Below are positions 1-10,419 of a stretch of DNA of 64,000 nt, piece after piece. The stretch covers positions 180,083,825-180,147,824 of the forward strand of contig NC_050096.1 of assembly GCF_902167145.1 (NCBI RefSeq), in the 5' to 3' direction. The notes under the pieces were generated by a model, which did no database searches, was not told where the DNA came from, and was given only the letters and a program-made list of their open reading frames with translations. Both the position numbers and the translations under genes were made by a program. Each line of letters starts with the position of its first letter. Positions within the stretch are counted from its first letter, which is position 1. This DNA comes from Zea mays (Eukaryota > Streptophyta > Magnoliopsida > Poales > Poaceae).

Positions 1-460
1 TCATACCATTGAGAGTTTGTGAAATACCGGCAAAGGGTAAATGATACTGTTAGAGTTAAGTGGAAGCGTTGTCTTCACTGAATACTCTGTTTCCCTTTAA
101 ATCTAAGACTAATCATAGGGAAATACTTGAAAGCACATTAGTCTTAGCCTTGGCACAAGAAGAATAAGAAATGCGCATTTGCACCAAATGAAAGGGATAT
201 GATCAAAGGTATATACTTGAGCTATGTGTGCAATGTTTCAATCAAAATTCCGAGAATCAAGTATATTTAGTTCATTCCTAAGCTTGCTGAAGGTTTTCTC
301 ATCTAGTGGCTTGGTATAGATATCGGCTAATTGGTTGTGAGTGTTCACATAAGCTATTTCGATATCCCCCTTTTGTTGGTGATCTCTCAAAAAGTGATAC
401 CGGATGTCTATGTGCTTAGTGCGGCTGTGTTCAACGGGATTATCCGCCATGCGGAGATCG
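1..460 (-). mobile_element. Sirevirus (Ty1/copia) 3' fragment
   Basis: On the minus strand this holds the end of a copia pol gene followed by 3' non-coding sequence that runs off the left edge. It closely resembles 49880-50140 of the better preserved Sirevirus in this window. The upstream part of the element is missing: near 460 the sequence switches to a plus-strand copia fragment. Confidence 0.8.
238..460 (-). pseudogene. Ty1/copia RNase H C-terminal fragment
   Basis: The reading frame encodes the last 70 or so residues of a copia-type RNase H. The typical block around NPVEHSRTKHIDIRYHF is followed by QLADIYTKPLDE and a stop at 238-240. The catalytic part of the domain is absent. It keeps a glutamine codon (CAA) where the related Sirevirus at 47817-57177 has TAA, so it serves as a comparison for that stop. 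It is a remnant and not a functional gene. Confidence 0.8.
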
Positions 461-1458
461 GGGCCGTCGACACAACTCTATTCACAAAGAAACATAACAT
501 TGATATTTTCATTTGTCATGTTTATGTTGATGATATAATCTTTGGCTCGACAAATGATTGTCATTGCAAGAAATTTGGTGAGTTGATGTCGAAGGAGTTC
601 AAGATGCCAATGATTGGTGAGCTAACCTTCTTCCTCGGCTTCCAAGTCAAGCAAATGAAAGATGGGAACTTCGTCTCACAAGAGAAGTACACCAAAGACT
701 TGCTGAAGAGATTCAACATGGAGAAGTGCAAACCAATCAAGACACCCATGCCTACTAATGGACATCTCGACCTAGATGAGGGAGGTAACCCGGTTGATCA
801 AACTCTCTATCATTCTATGATTGGTAGTTTATTGTATCTTACCGCATCTAGGTCCGATACCATGTTTAGTGTTTGTATGCGTGCTCGATTTCAAGCAAAT
901 CCTAAGAAAGCTCATCTTCGCGCTGTTAAAAGAATTCTTAGGTATCTTAAACACAACCCAAGCGTTGGCCTTTGGTATCCCAAAGGAGCTACTTTTGATT
1001 TAATTGGCTATTCCGATTCGGAATACGCCAGTTGCAAAATCGATAGGAAAAGTACATCCGGAGGATGCCATTTGCTTGGGAAATCACTAGTTTCATGGAC
1101 ATCTAAAAAGCAAAACAGTGTTGCCTTGTCAACCGCCAAAGCGGAACATATTGCCGCGGGTGCTTGTTGCACACAAATTCTTTATAGGAAACAAACTCCT
1201 CTAGACTATGTAGTTCTAGAAAAGGTACATTTGTTGTGTGATAATGAAAGTGTTGTTAAAATTGCTAATAATCATGTACAACACCCTCGCACCAAGCACA
1301 TTGATATCCATCATCACTTCCTTAGAGATCATGTTGCAAGGGGATATATTATCTTATAAGGAGTGAGATCGGAATATCAATTAGCAGATATTTTCACAAA
1401 GCCTTTAGACAAAACCTGCTTTTGTATGTTGAGGAATGAGCTAAATATATATTCTTGA
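461..1458 (+). pseudogene. Ty1/copia reverse transcriptase/RNase H fragment
   Basis: The frame begins inside the RT domain just before the YVDDIIFGS catalytic motif. It continues through the connection region ([30 protein letters not shown]) into RNase H (IGYSDSEYASC, STSGGCHLLG, ALSTAKAEHIAAG, LLCDNESVVKIANN). A frame break after the HFLRDH block puts a stop at 1357-1359. The final QLADIFTKPLD block is in another frame and ends near 1458. Several usually conserved residues are changed, which indicates decay. The apparent ORF upstream of 461 is antisense to the neighbouring fragment and is not part of this protein. Confidence 0.85.
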
Positions 1459-3128
1459 TCTCAGAAATGTTACTTAAATCATAAAATGGTGATGTCAAGC
1501 TTGCATTGCATATTTAAATTTCTTGTATTGCATCTAGGGCTTGTCTAACCTAGTCAAGATAACCACCAACAAAGCGAGTGAAAAAGCTTAACTCGGGCTC
1601 AAACTTGACAAGTTCTAGCTTTTTAAGCTTTTGGTACTTAAATTTCATTTACCTTGCAATTGTTGGTTTTTGAGATATGCATGCGATACTGCACTTAGGA
1701 GGAGTATTTACAACTCAATTCTTTCACGAGACCTCTAGTGCAATACCCAAATGCAAAATCTGACCATTTGTCTATTTTCTATAAAAACTATCTAGCCTAT
1801 GGCACAATATTTTGAAAAATATGAGAGAATATGTGAGGGAACCAATACATGTCCCAATAGGTGTTCTTTTGTGTGCTTATAAGTTGGGATTTGGTTTGGT
1901 TCAAAATTTCCTAGAAAAAATCAAAATTCCCTCTGTCTGGGCTCATCGGACAGTCCGTTGTGCACCAGACACTGCACTGTGCACTGTCCGGTGCACCGGC
2001 TGGGCGCGCGTAGATCTGCTACTGTGCTGCCCTGTCTGGTGGTTCACTGGACAGCTATTGTGCACTGTCCGTAGCAAACATGCACTGTACACTGTCCGGT
2101 GTGCCCATGAAGCGTTTTTGAAAAACTCTTCCCCTGACCGAGCCCGAGGCCAGGCCACTCTCTCGCGCGCAACCCAGTCTCCTTTGGTCTCTGCCCTTGC
2201 GTCGCCCTGCTTCTCGACACCAGCGATCACCATCGTCCAAGCTTCGATGAGCTTTCCCTGCCCAGGCTCGGCCTCTCTCTTCTCTCTGGTGAGCAGATCT
2301 CAGACTCTTCCCTCCTCTTTCTCTCTGGTTTATCTCCTATGAAGCTCATCTCCCACATTTTTGAATTTATCTCAAATCCTCTGAAATCTTGTGAATCCCT
2401 GTGTGCCTATGTGTCCCTAGAGCTTCCCTGCATGTTGCCCTCTCCCTTTGGGAGGTTTCACATCTACAAATAGCCATTTCACCATTGTTCCAAAAACCCG
2501 CACACCACGTGTTCGGTGAAATGCCCAAACCAGTCAAAATAGCTCAAATCGACCCCAATTTTTCCAACACACTCCAACTACTACCAGTACCTCTCACGCC
2601 AGATTTCACGCCTATCTGAAATCCCAGACACCTGTTACACCACCTCTTTACCTTTATAGCGATCCTTTTGAGCCAAGTGCCAAAAATATTCTTCCTCCGC
2701 CAAACTTCAAACCAAACACCCACTTCACTCATTTTCATACATATATACCTATTCGTGAAGTATCGACTCAATTCCTAGTCATTTCATGCCTCATTTCGAA
2801 TTTCAAACTCTCTATGGCACAATTCGCCGTTCAAACGTCGTTCTCACGCCGTTTGATCTCTGTTTCTCCAAATCACTACGTTGTTGTGTCATAACTCTCT
2901 GTGTATGTATTTATTCGCATTTCATATACCTATGACTATGTGACTAGTACATGCTCACCTCTTCTGTCATTTTAGTGACTTCGCCTGCCCGCCTGCACGT
3001 CTCCTATCCTGCCTGGTTCTTTTCTCTATCGAGAAGTTCCCAAGTAGCCATCACTCTATTTGTGACCTTATCTACTGCTCTCTACTCTCGCTTATCTTTT
3101 CACTCCATCTTGCAGCAGTTAGTTCAGG
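1459..3128 (+). other. Spacer between pol and the envelope-like ORF
   Basis: No convincing coding sequence was found. The stretch 1943-2100 carries several degenerate GGACAGTCC / CACTGTCCGGTG palindromic motifs like those in the Sirevirus LTRs of this window. The rest is C- and T-rich, with no recognised element ends. Confidence 0.5.
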
Positions 3129-4230
3129 ATGGTGAGGACGAAGAGTGTCACACTGTCAGGCGGAGGAGATGACGAGGACCCTCCTTGCCCCTTTAGGTAG
3201 GTCAAGGGCAAGACTGTCTATCTTGAGAAACAAGAGGGCAGAAAGAAGAGGTGTCTGGACAGAGCCGCTCGTGCAGCACTTGCAACGACAGCAGCAAATC
3301 AGGTTGAGCAGGGAGGGTAGTTGAGTATCTCCTATAATCAGATCGCCTATCGCGTTCGTCGTCTCGAGTCTCGGCCTCGCTCCTCACTGCTCGCTCCACT
3401 CCTTTCGACCCAGTCTCCACTCCACCTCCCACTTCGCCAGCTCCTGTCGCTCACGAGCCATCCACCACACTCGCTCTGTCCACCACCTCCACCACTCTAG
3501 CTTCTACTACTCCTGCTCTCGTTTCCGCTTTGCCTATTCCTCCACCTCGCTTCAGGGAGCGTGACGAGACCGAGGTGAGACCGCTTGCTGCTGATCCTCG
3601 TCTTCTTGATCTTCAGCGAGCCACAGCTGCCTAGGTACATTAGTTCAACACATACCCGTGGATTCTCGGTTACCAGCTTAGAGGGACCCAGCAGCTGCGC
3701 CACTCTTCAACACTAGGACTCAAGAGTCCTTCAGGGCGCAGTTGTCTGCTCGGATTGCCCTGAGAGCACACCAGCTTTTGGATCTACCTACTTTTGTGTC
3801 AGCAACCGGTGCAGAGTTAGAGGGTCATCTCTCCTATCTGCCAGGTTTACTTTCTCTTCTGACCTTCAGTGGTAGATACATTGAGGAGTGGGTCAGAGTA
3901 CTCTATGCCACAGTATGGATAGACCCTGATCATCAGTGGCTGAGGTTCAGGTTTGAGCGAGAGGATATGACTTTGCATGCTACTCAGATCAGAGAGCTAT
4001 TTGGATTTCCTGAGTCATCGATGAGGCTCCACAGCTTGTGCTATGGCACGTCAAATCCTCCCCATCACCCTCACGATGGAGTTGCTCCAGCCACTGCTCA
4101 CGTCGCTGCCCTGTTCAGACCTCCATTCACAGATGGGTCGCGGCGTTCTCCGTCCAACTTCACTCCAGCAACAAAGTTTCTCTATGAGCTGATGAGGCGG
4201 ACTTTACTACCCATGATGGGATATAGAGAG
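3129..4230 (+). pseudogene. Sirevirus envelope-like ORF, first part
   Basis: A frame starting at ATG 3129 runs through a short acidic and basic N-terminal stretch. After frame changes it joins the 175-aa open stretch at 3742-4230. That stretch contains the block LRFRFEREDMTLHATQIREL, a type I associate from memory with plant transposon and env-like proteins of grass retroelements. TAG stops at 3198, 3318, 3632 and 3641 and at least one frameshift disable it. It is cut at 4230 by the insertion of another Sirevirus and resumes at 10420. The envelope-like assignment rests mainly on its position after pol in a Sirevirus. No signal peptide or membrane anchor was confirmed. Confidence 0.5.
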
Positions 4231-5582
4231 TGTATGAAACGGGTGACGCCTAAGAGGGGGGTGAATTAGGACTTCTAAAACTTTCGCTAAACTAGGCCAC
4301 AATTAGATCCCTAGAGCAAAACCTATGCAAATAGTCAAACTAGAATGTGCAAACTAGGTTTTGCCTAAGTGTTGCTATCTCTACCTCAATGGCTAAGTTT
4401 CAATCTACACTAAATAAGTATGACTACAAGATTGAAACTTAAATGATTAATATAAATGCGGAAACTTAAAGAGCAAAGTAGAGAAGCAAACTCTCGTGGA
4501 CGACGCCGGTATTTTTACCGAGGTATCCGGAACCGCGCAAGGTCCCGACTAATCCTCGTTGGTGCCCCTACGCAAAGGGAAGCCCGCGCGAGGGCCAAGC
4601 ACCTCGGTCGATTAACTCCGTAGAGAGCCACGGGCCTTCTCCACACGCAAGTGGTGCTCCGCTTCCGGCTCCTCTCGGACGCTCCCCGTCGTCTCCAATA
4701 TCGAGCTCTTGGCCGAAACGCCGCGGGCCTCGTTCCCTCCGGTACACGGTGGCGGCCGTGACACAAACGCGGTTGTCACGGTCTCGCAAGACACTCGCCC
4801 CACTCGGTACAATTACAACGGCCCGCGCAAGAGCCGAGGGGTTGTGTGGTTTGTCTAAACTCACTCAACAATCTAGGGTTCACCTAGAGCAAGCGCTAAA
4901 GCGGTCTAACTAACCTAAGAACTTCGCAAAGCACCTACGCTAATCACCGAGTGATTGTATTAAGCACTTGGGTGTAAGAGCACTTGGGAATGTCTACTAT
5001 ATGCCTTGGTATGTCTCTTGGGCTCCCACACTTGGAAATGGTTGGTTGGGGGTGTATTTATAGCCCCCAACACAAATGTAGCCGTTGGAGAAAAGATGCT
5101 GCTTTCTGTGTCACACCGGACAGTCCGGTGGTGCACCGGACAGCGCACTGTAGTCTGTCCGATGCGCCTAGCCGTTGCCCTGTCAGAGCAGGTGACCGTT
5201 GGCGCCGCAGGCTTTCCACACCGGACAGTCCGGTGTGTCACCGGACAGTCTGGTGGTCTTCTCTTCGGGTGCCACCTGGAACTAGCCGTTGGGCTGCGGT
5301 TCCCTGGTGCACCGGACAGTCCGGCGTGTGGGCACTGGACAGTCCGGTGCTCCACGCACACACAGTCCGCAGGCAGCACACGCCTCCTTTCTTAGACTTT
5401 TCTTGATCTTCTTAATGTCTTCTTTTGAGGTGTTGCTTTCCTCAATTCCTTAGTCCAAGTAATTCTTGCATCCTGTGAACTACAAACATAAATACTAGAG
5501 AAACTTATTAGTTCACGGATTGTGTTGATCATCAAACACCAAAACTCAATTAGCCAAATGGTCGGGGTCCATTTTCCTTACA
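4231..5582 (-). repeat. 3' LTR of the gag-only Sirevirus
   Basis: Bounded by TGTATG on the left and TTACA on the right in plus-strand orientation. It adjoins a polypurine tract (minus-strand AAAAAGGGGGAGATTG, about 5583-5598). It is colinear with 9069-10419. Confidence 0.9.
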
Positions 5583-6893
5583 ATCTCCCCCTTTTTGGTG
5601 ATTGATGACAACACAACCAAAGCAAGCAAATAATACAAGTATTTGAATGTAAATATGTAATCTACTTGCTAGGATGCATGATTGTCCCCACAATGTGATA
5701 TTATATATTTAAGCCTCCCCCTAACTCCATAATTCACTTACTTCCTATTTTGGACCAAATAACCAAAACCACTTAAAAAGCCACTTGAAGAATTAAAATT
5801 TTAAATTGGTGGTGTTTGGTGTTTGATACATTTTTATTGCTTTGGTCCCTAAACTTCTCCCCCTTTGGCATCAACCACCGAAAAGGAAGACATTAAAAGC
5901 ATGTAGGAAGTAAATAAGACTTGCCCTCATAAGGAATTGAAACACTTGAAGAAATATCAAATGATAACTCCCCCTAAATGAGTGTTCTCTTTTAGAAAGA
6001 AATTTCTCCCCCTTTTTTGAGACGAAGAAATACTCCCCCTGACAGAGATCTACAACTTAGGAAAAAGCATGTGAAAATTAGAGGAACAAGACATGATTTG
6101 AATAGACTAACTTCCCTTATGCATAGGTAACAAAATATGATTGAAGCACTTATGCATGTATAGCAACAAGGAAGTATAAGATATGAAATATAGTCTAACC
6201 AAATGTCGGAGAAGACATGTAAATGATGTACAATGAAGAGGTCTTGGAGTTTTGCAGTGGAAGATTGTTGTCTTTCTCGGGGGACTTTATTTTCCTTACA
6301 ATGAGACTATCACAAGAAATAGACTTGAAAAGGGTGTTAGTCTCAAAGTCTTAGATTATAGAGTAATCTCCCCCTGAAAGTGTGCATACAAGTTTCGAAT
6401 ACTTGTAGAGGACATGCACTTGATTTGATATCAAGAGAGGAAGATTATCCATAATCCGAGCTTTGGCACATATAAGTTAAATGAAACCAATTGTAAGATA
6501 TAAGCTTTTGATGCATTAGTGTCATTTACTTAGTGATGTTAGATAAGCTATGTGCCGTGCTTAATTAAACATTTTAAACCATGTAGGTTTGCTTAAGTAT
6601 ATGAATTGAAAGCAAGCAATCCTACCATTTGATTTACCTAGTATGCATGCATTGTCTAAAGCAAATATCAAATGAAATACTAGGCATGAAAGGTAAAACT
6701 ATATACAAGAAAATAGATACGCATATCTAAAAATAAGGAATACAATAAATCTAGTTACCTTAGTCATGGGTGGGAAATTTGGGTCCAAAATTTTCACTAA
6801 CCCACTTGGCAATTCAACTTGATCCGATATAATGTATCCCATGATATACATCCCAACTTTGCCAAGTCTCCAAATTTCCCGATGACCTTCGGT
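5583..6893 (-). other. Non-coding 3' region replacing pol, with polypurine tracts
   Basis: No protease, integrase, RT or RNase H could be found. On the plus strand there are at least seven CTCCCCCT-type tracts between 5583 and 6380, which are GGGGGAG tracts in element orientation. The rest is AT-rich without open frames. Confidence 0.7.
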
Positions 6894-8987
6894 CTACTCA
6901 CTTCCCTTCTTGGTGCTTTTCATAGTTGAAATTATTTCCTTTGGCACCCAGATACGTTTGGCCCCCTTTCCTTTGTTGGCTTGCTTGTTGGCCTTGATTG
7001 CTATCACCTTTCCATTCTTTTTCTTCTTGATCAAATATGGTGTAGCAGCCTTGTTGTCCACCTTTTTGATGTAGGTGTTGGAGACTTTGCTTGATGGCTT
7101 TTGCTTGAGCTTTTGCCTTTGCTTATCCCCGGTCATCGTCTTGCATTGGAAAGACTTGTGGCCTTCCTTGTGACATAACCTAAAAATCACAGTTTCTCCC
7201 TCCATAGGCTTGTTCACTCCCGCAGTGGTGTTATACTGTGGAGGTCGAATTTGTTTGGCTTTGCCTTTCTTGTCATACAAAGCCTTGCCAAGACGAGCCA
7301 CTTTTTGCCTTAATTGCTCATTTTCCTTTGCAACCTCATCCGAACATGTTTCTATAACAATATTCTTAACAAGAACTTGGTTGCAGGGGTTAGTATCATC
7401 AATTAAATCAAAGCAAGAAGTAGAAGCATCTTGTTTAATAATTTCAGGAATTTTAACTAAAGTACTCCTGGGGTGCTACCAATGTTTTCTAGCTTAGTAG
7501 TTAGCTCATCATTGTGTATGCTAAGAATTTCCATTTTCTCTAGCAAATTTTCAATAGTATTTTGGGAGCTAGATAACTTAGCCTTAAGTTTTTCATTCCT
7601 TTTAATAAGGCCATCATCGGTAGCAGTGGATGGAGCACTAAACTCTAATAGCTCAATTTTAGTTGACAACTCACTATTTAAGTTTGTAAAAGTTTCAAAA
7701 TTTTCTAGCAAACCTTTGTAATCATTTTGGGAGCTAATCAACTTATTTTTCAAAGTTTTAAGTTGAGCTTTTTGCTTAGTGCAAACATCCTGGAAAAATT
7801 CAACGGCTTCCACAAGCTCATCTATAGAGGGCTTTCCCTCACCTTCATCATCACTACTACTTTCATCACTAGAGGATGGAATGCTTTTGTTACCTCTTGT
7901 CATAAGGCATTTGTGTGATGACCGTGATGAGCGTGATGAGGACCGGTGGTTGCGCGTTCTTGGAGGTTCATCTTCACTTGAAGAATCATCCCAAGTTTTG
8001 ACACTTGTTAGCGCCTTGCCTTTGCTCCTCTCCTTTTTGGGTTTGGCCATAGTTGGACAACTATCCCTGAAATGGCCCTTCTCCCCACATGCGAAGCATC
8101 CTCTCTTTCTTTGCTTTTTCCTGTCAATGTTAAAGAGAATATCTTCGATCTGCAGAGGTACACCCATTAGATTAATCTTGCGGATCATCCCCATTACCTT
8201 TCCGACACATCGGATTGTTTCTTCGTCCTCGGAGGATGATGTGCATGGTTGATTATCTTCATCATCATCACTTTCTTCTTCTTCCTCTTCTTCACTTGAA
8301 GAACTCGGAGTAGGAGCCTTCTTTTTACCCTTCCTTTCATCACATGCAAAAGCATATGGCCTTGAGGAAGTTGGCTCCTCTCCCCGACACATTTTTCGCG
8401 ACATCTCAAAAGCCGCGATTTTTCCAATCACAATGGTCGGGGTCATGGCACTCAAGTCCTCCATGTTATGAAGGATGGTGATGATGCTCCCATATCTTCG
8501 TTGTGGTAGCAAGGAGATAATCTTCCTTACAATGTCCGCATCACCTAGCTTATTTATGCTAATGGAGTTGAGCTCATTGATTATTAGATTTAAACGAGAA
8601 TACATATCTCTAACAAGCTCATCATCTCTCATAGCAAAAGAATTATACTCATTTAAGACTAGGCAATGTTTTTGCTCACGGACATTTGATGTGCCATCAT
8701 GGAGCTCATGCAATTTTAGCCAAATCTCATTAGCAGTTTTCAAGGTAAATACTTGATTAAAAATATCCATGCTAAGAGATTCATACAAGCAATTTTTGGC
8801 TCTAGCATTTAAATGAATTTCTTTTTCCTCACTCGTGGTGGGTTTCTCGGGATTCTTGGGGGGGTTTCATCCCGTCGCGAGTGACTCGCCAAACACCTAG
8901 ATCAACGACCTCTAGGTAACAAGCCATTCTAGCACTATAATATGGGAAGTTAGTGCCGTCGAAGTGTGGTGGCCTATGGGTATCCAT
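6894..8987 (-). pseudogene. Sirevirus Gag with two frameshifts
   Basis: Gag starts at ATG 8985-8987 with a block MDTHRPPHFDGTNFPYYSAR. A seven-base homopolymer at 8858-8864 shifts the frame; the downstream sequence reads on if one base is removed. The main open stretch (7457-8788) contains the copia Gag helical region, acidic serine-rich linkers, a CCHC zinc knuckle CFACGEKGHFRDSCP, and a long leucine-heptad coiled coil (about 7480-7790). A second shift near 7460 leads to a C-terminal part ending at 6894. That part holds a second knuckle-like motif (FRLCHKEGHKSFQC) whose first cysteine is phenylalanine. Gag forms the particle and packages RNA. This copy could not make a full-length protein. 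Confidence 0.8.
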
Positions 8988-9053
8988 CGCTTCCTCTAAA
9001 AAGCGTCGGCTCTTTTAGCGGTGAAGCTAAAGCGTTTCAAATGAGCCAAACCT

Positions 9054-9066
9054 GGCTCTGATACCA
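9054..9066 (-). other. Primer-binding site of the gag-only Sirevirus
   Basis: Minus-strand TGGTATCAGAGCC, two bases inside the 5' LTR. This is the standard sequence complementary to initiator methionine tRNA used by copia elements. Confidence 0.9.
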
Positions 9067-9068
9067 CT

Positions 9069-10419
9069 TGTAGGAAATGGGTGACGCCTAAGAGGGGGGT
9101 GAATTAGGACTTCTAAAACTTTCGCTAAACTAGGCCACAATTAGATCCCTAGAGCAAAACCTATGCAAATAGTCAAACTAGAATGTGCAAACTAGGTTTT
9201 GCCTAAGTGTTGCTATCTCTACCGCAATGGCTAAGTTTCAATCTACACTAAATAAGTATGACTACAAGATTGAAACTTAAATGCTTAATATAAATGCGGA
9301 AACTTAAAGAGCAAAGTAGAGAAACAAACTCTCATGGATGACGCCGGTATTTTTACCGAGGTATCCGGAACCGCGCAAGGTCCCGACTAATCCTCGTTGG
9401 TGCCCCTACGCAAAGGGAAGCCCACGCGAGGGCCAAGCACCTCGGTCGAGTAACTCCGTAGAGAGCCACAGGCCTTCTCCACACGCAAGTGGTGCTCCGC
9501 TTCCGGCTCCTCTCGGACGCTCCCTGTCGTCTCCACTATCGAGCTTCTGGCCGAAACGCCGCGGGCCTCGTTCCCTCCGGTACACGGTGGCGGTCGTGAC
9601 ACAAACGCGGTTGTCACGGTCTTGCAAGACACTCGCCCACTCGGTACAATTACAACGGCCCGCGTAAGAGCCGAGGGGTTGTGTGGTTTGTCTAAACTCA
9701 CTCAACAATATAGGGTTCACCTAGAGCAAGCGCTAAAGCGGTCTAACTAACCTAAGCACTTCGCAAAGCACCTACGCTAATCACCGAGTGATTCTATTAA
9801 GCACTTGGGTGTAAGAGCACTTGGGAATGTCTACTATATGCCTTGGTATGTCTCTTGGGCTCCCACACTTGGAAATGGCTGGTCGGGGGTGTATTTATAG
9901 CCCCCAACACAAATGTAGTCGTTGGAGAAAAGCTTATGCTTTCTGTGTCACACCGGACAGTCCGGTGGTGCACCGGACAGCGCACTGTAGCCTGTCCGGT
10001 GCGCCTAGTCGTTGCCCTGTCAGAGCAGGTGACCGTTGGCGCCACAGGCTTTCCACACCGGACAGTCTGATGTGCCACCAGACAGTCCGGTGGTCTTCTC
10101 TCCGGGTGCCACCTGGAACTAGTTGTTGGGCTGCGGTTCCCTGGTGCACCGGACAGTCCGGCGTGTGGGCACCGGACAGTCCGGTGCTCCACGCACAGAC
10201 AGTCCGCAGGCAGCACACACCTCCTTTCTTGGACTTTTCTTGATCTTCTTAATGTCTTCTTTTGAGGTGTTGCTTTCCTCAATTCCTTAGTCCAAGTAAT
10301 TCTTGCATCCTGTGAACTACAAACATAAACACTAGAGAAACTTATTAGTTCACGGATTGTGTTGATCATCGAACACCAAAACTCAATTAGCCAAATGGCC
10401 GAGGTCCATTTTCCTTACA
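9069..10419 (-). repeat. 5' LTR of the gag-only Sirevirus
   Basis: Pairs with 4231-5582. An array of CACCGGACAGTCCGGTG-type palindromes (about 9950-10205) lies upstream, in the minus direction, of a TATAAATA box at 9892-9899. This gives a plausible U3 promoter layout. Confidence 0.9.
9892..9899 (-). promoter_or_regulatory. LTR TATA box
   Basis: Minus-strand TATAAATA set in a GC-rich inverted repeat (GGGGG...CCCCC) of the 5' LTR. The same site occurs in the other LTR at 5055-5062. Confidence 0.55.

Larger units (their letters stand above)
4231..10419 (-). mobile_element. Gag-only non-autonomous Sirevirus
   Basis: A complete LTR-bounded element on the minus strand with LTRs of 1352 and 1351 bp, a primer-binding site, a frameshifted gag and no pol. 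The flanking 5-mers are GAGAG on the left (4226-4230) and TAGAG on the right (10420-10424), a target duplication with one mismatch. It interrupts the envelope-like ORF of the older Sirevirus, and removing it with one duplication copy restores the host reading frame. By eye the LTRs differ at a few per cent of positions. Movement would have needed pol supplied in trans. Confidence 0.85.

Noticed and set aside
331..1359. 342-aa ORF as one gene
   Set aside because: Its first 40 or so codons are antisense to an opposite-strand RNase H fragment; only the part from about 461 is real pol sequence.
4984..5406. Overlapping ORFs of 130-190 aa on both strands in the Sirevirus LTRs (also 9797-10369, 48383-48889, 56702-57100)
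   Set aside because: They arise from palindromic GGACAGTCC repeats read in several frames, sit in LTR promoters and have no family features.
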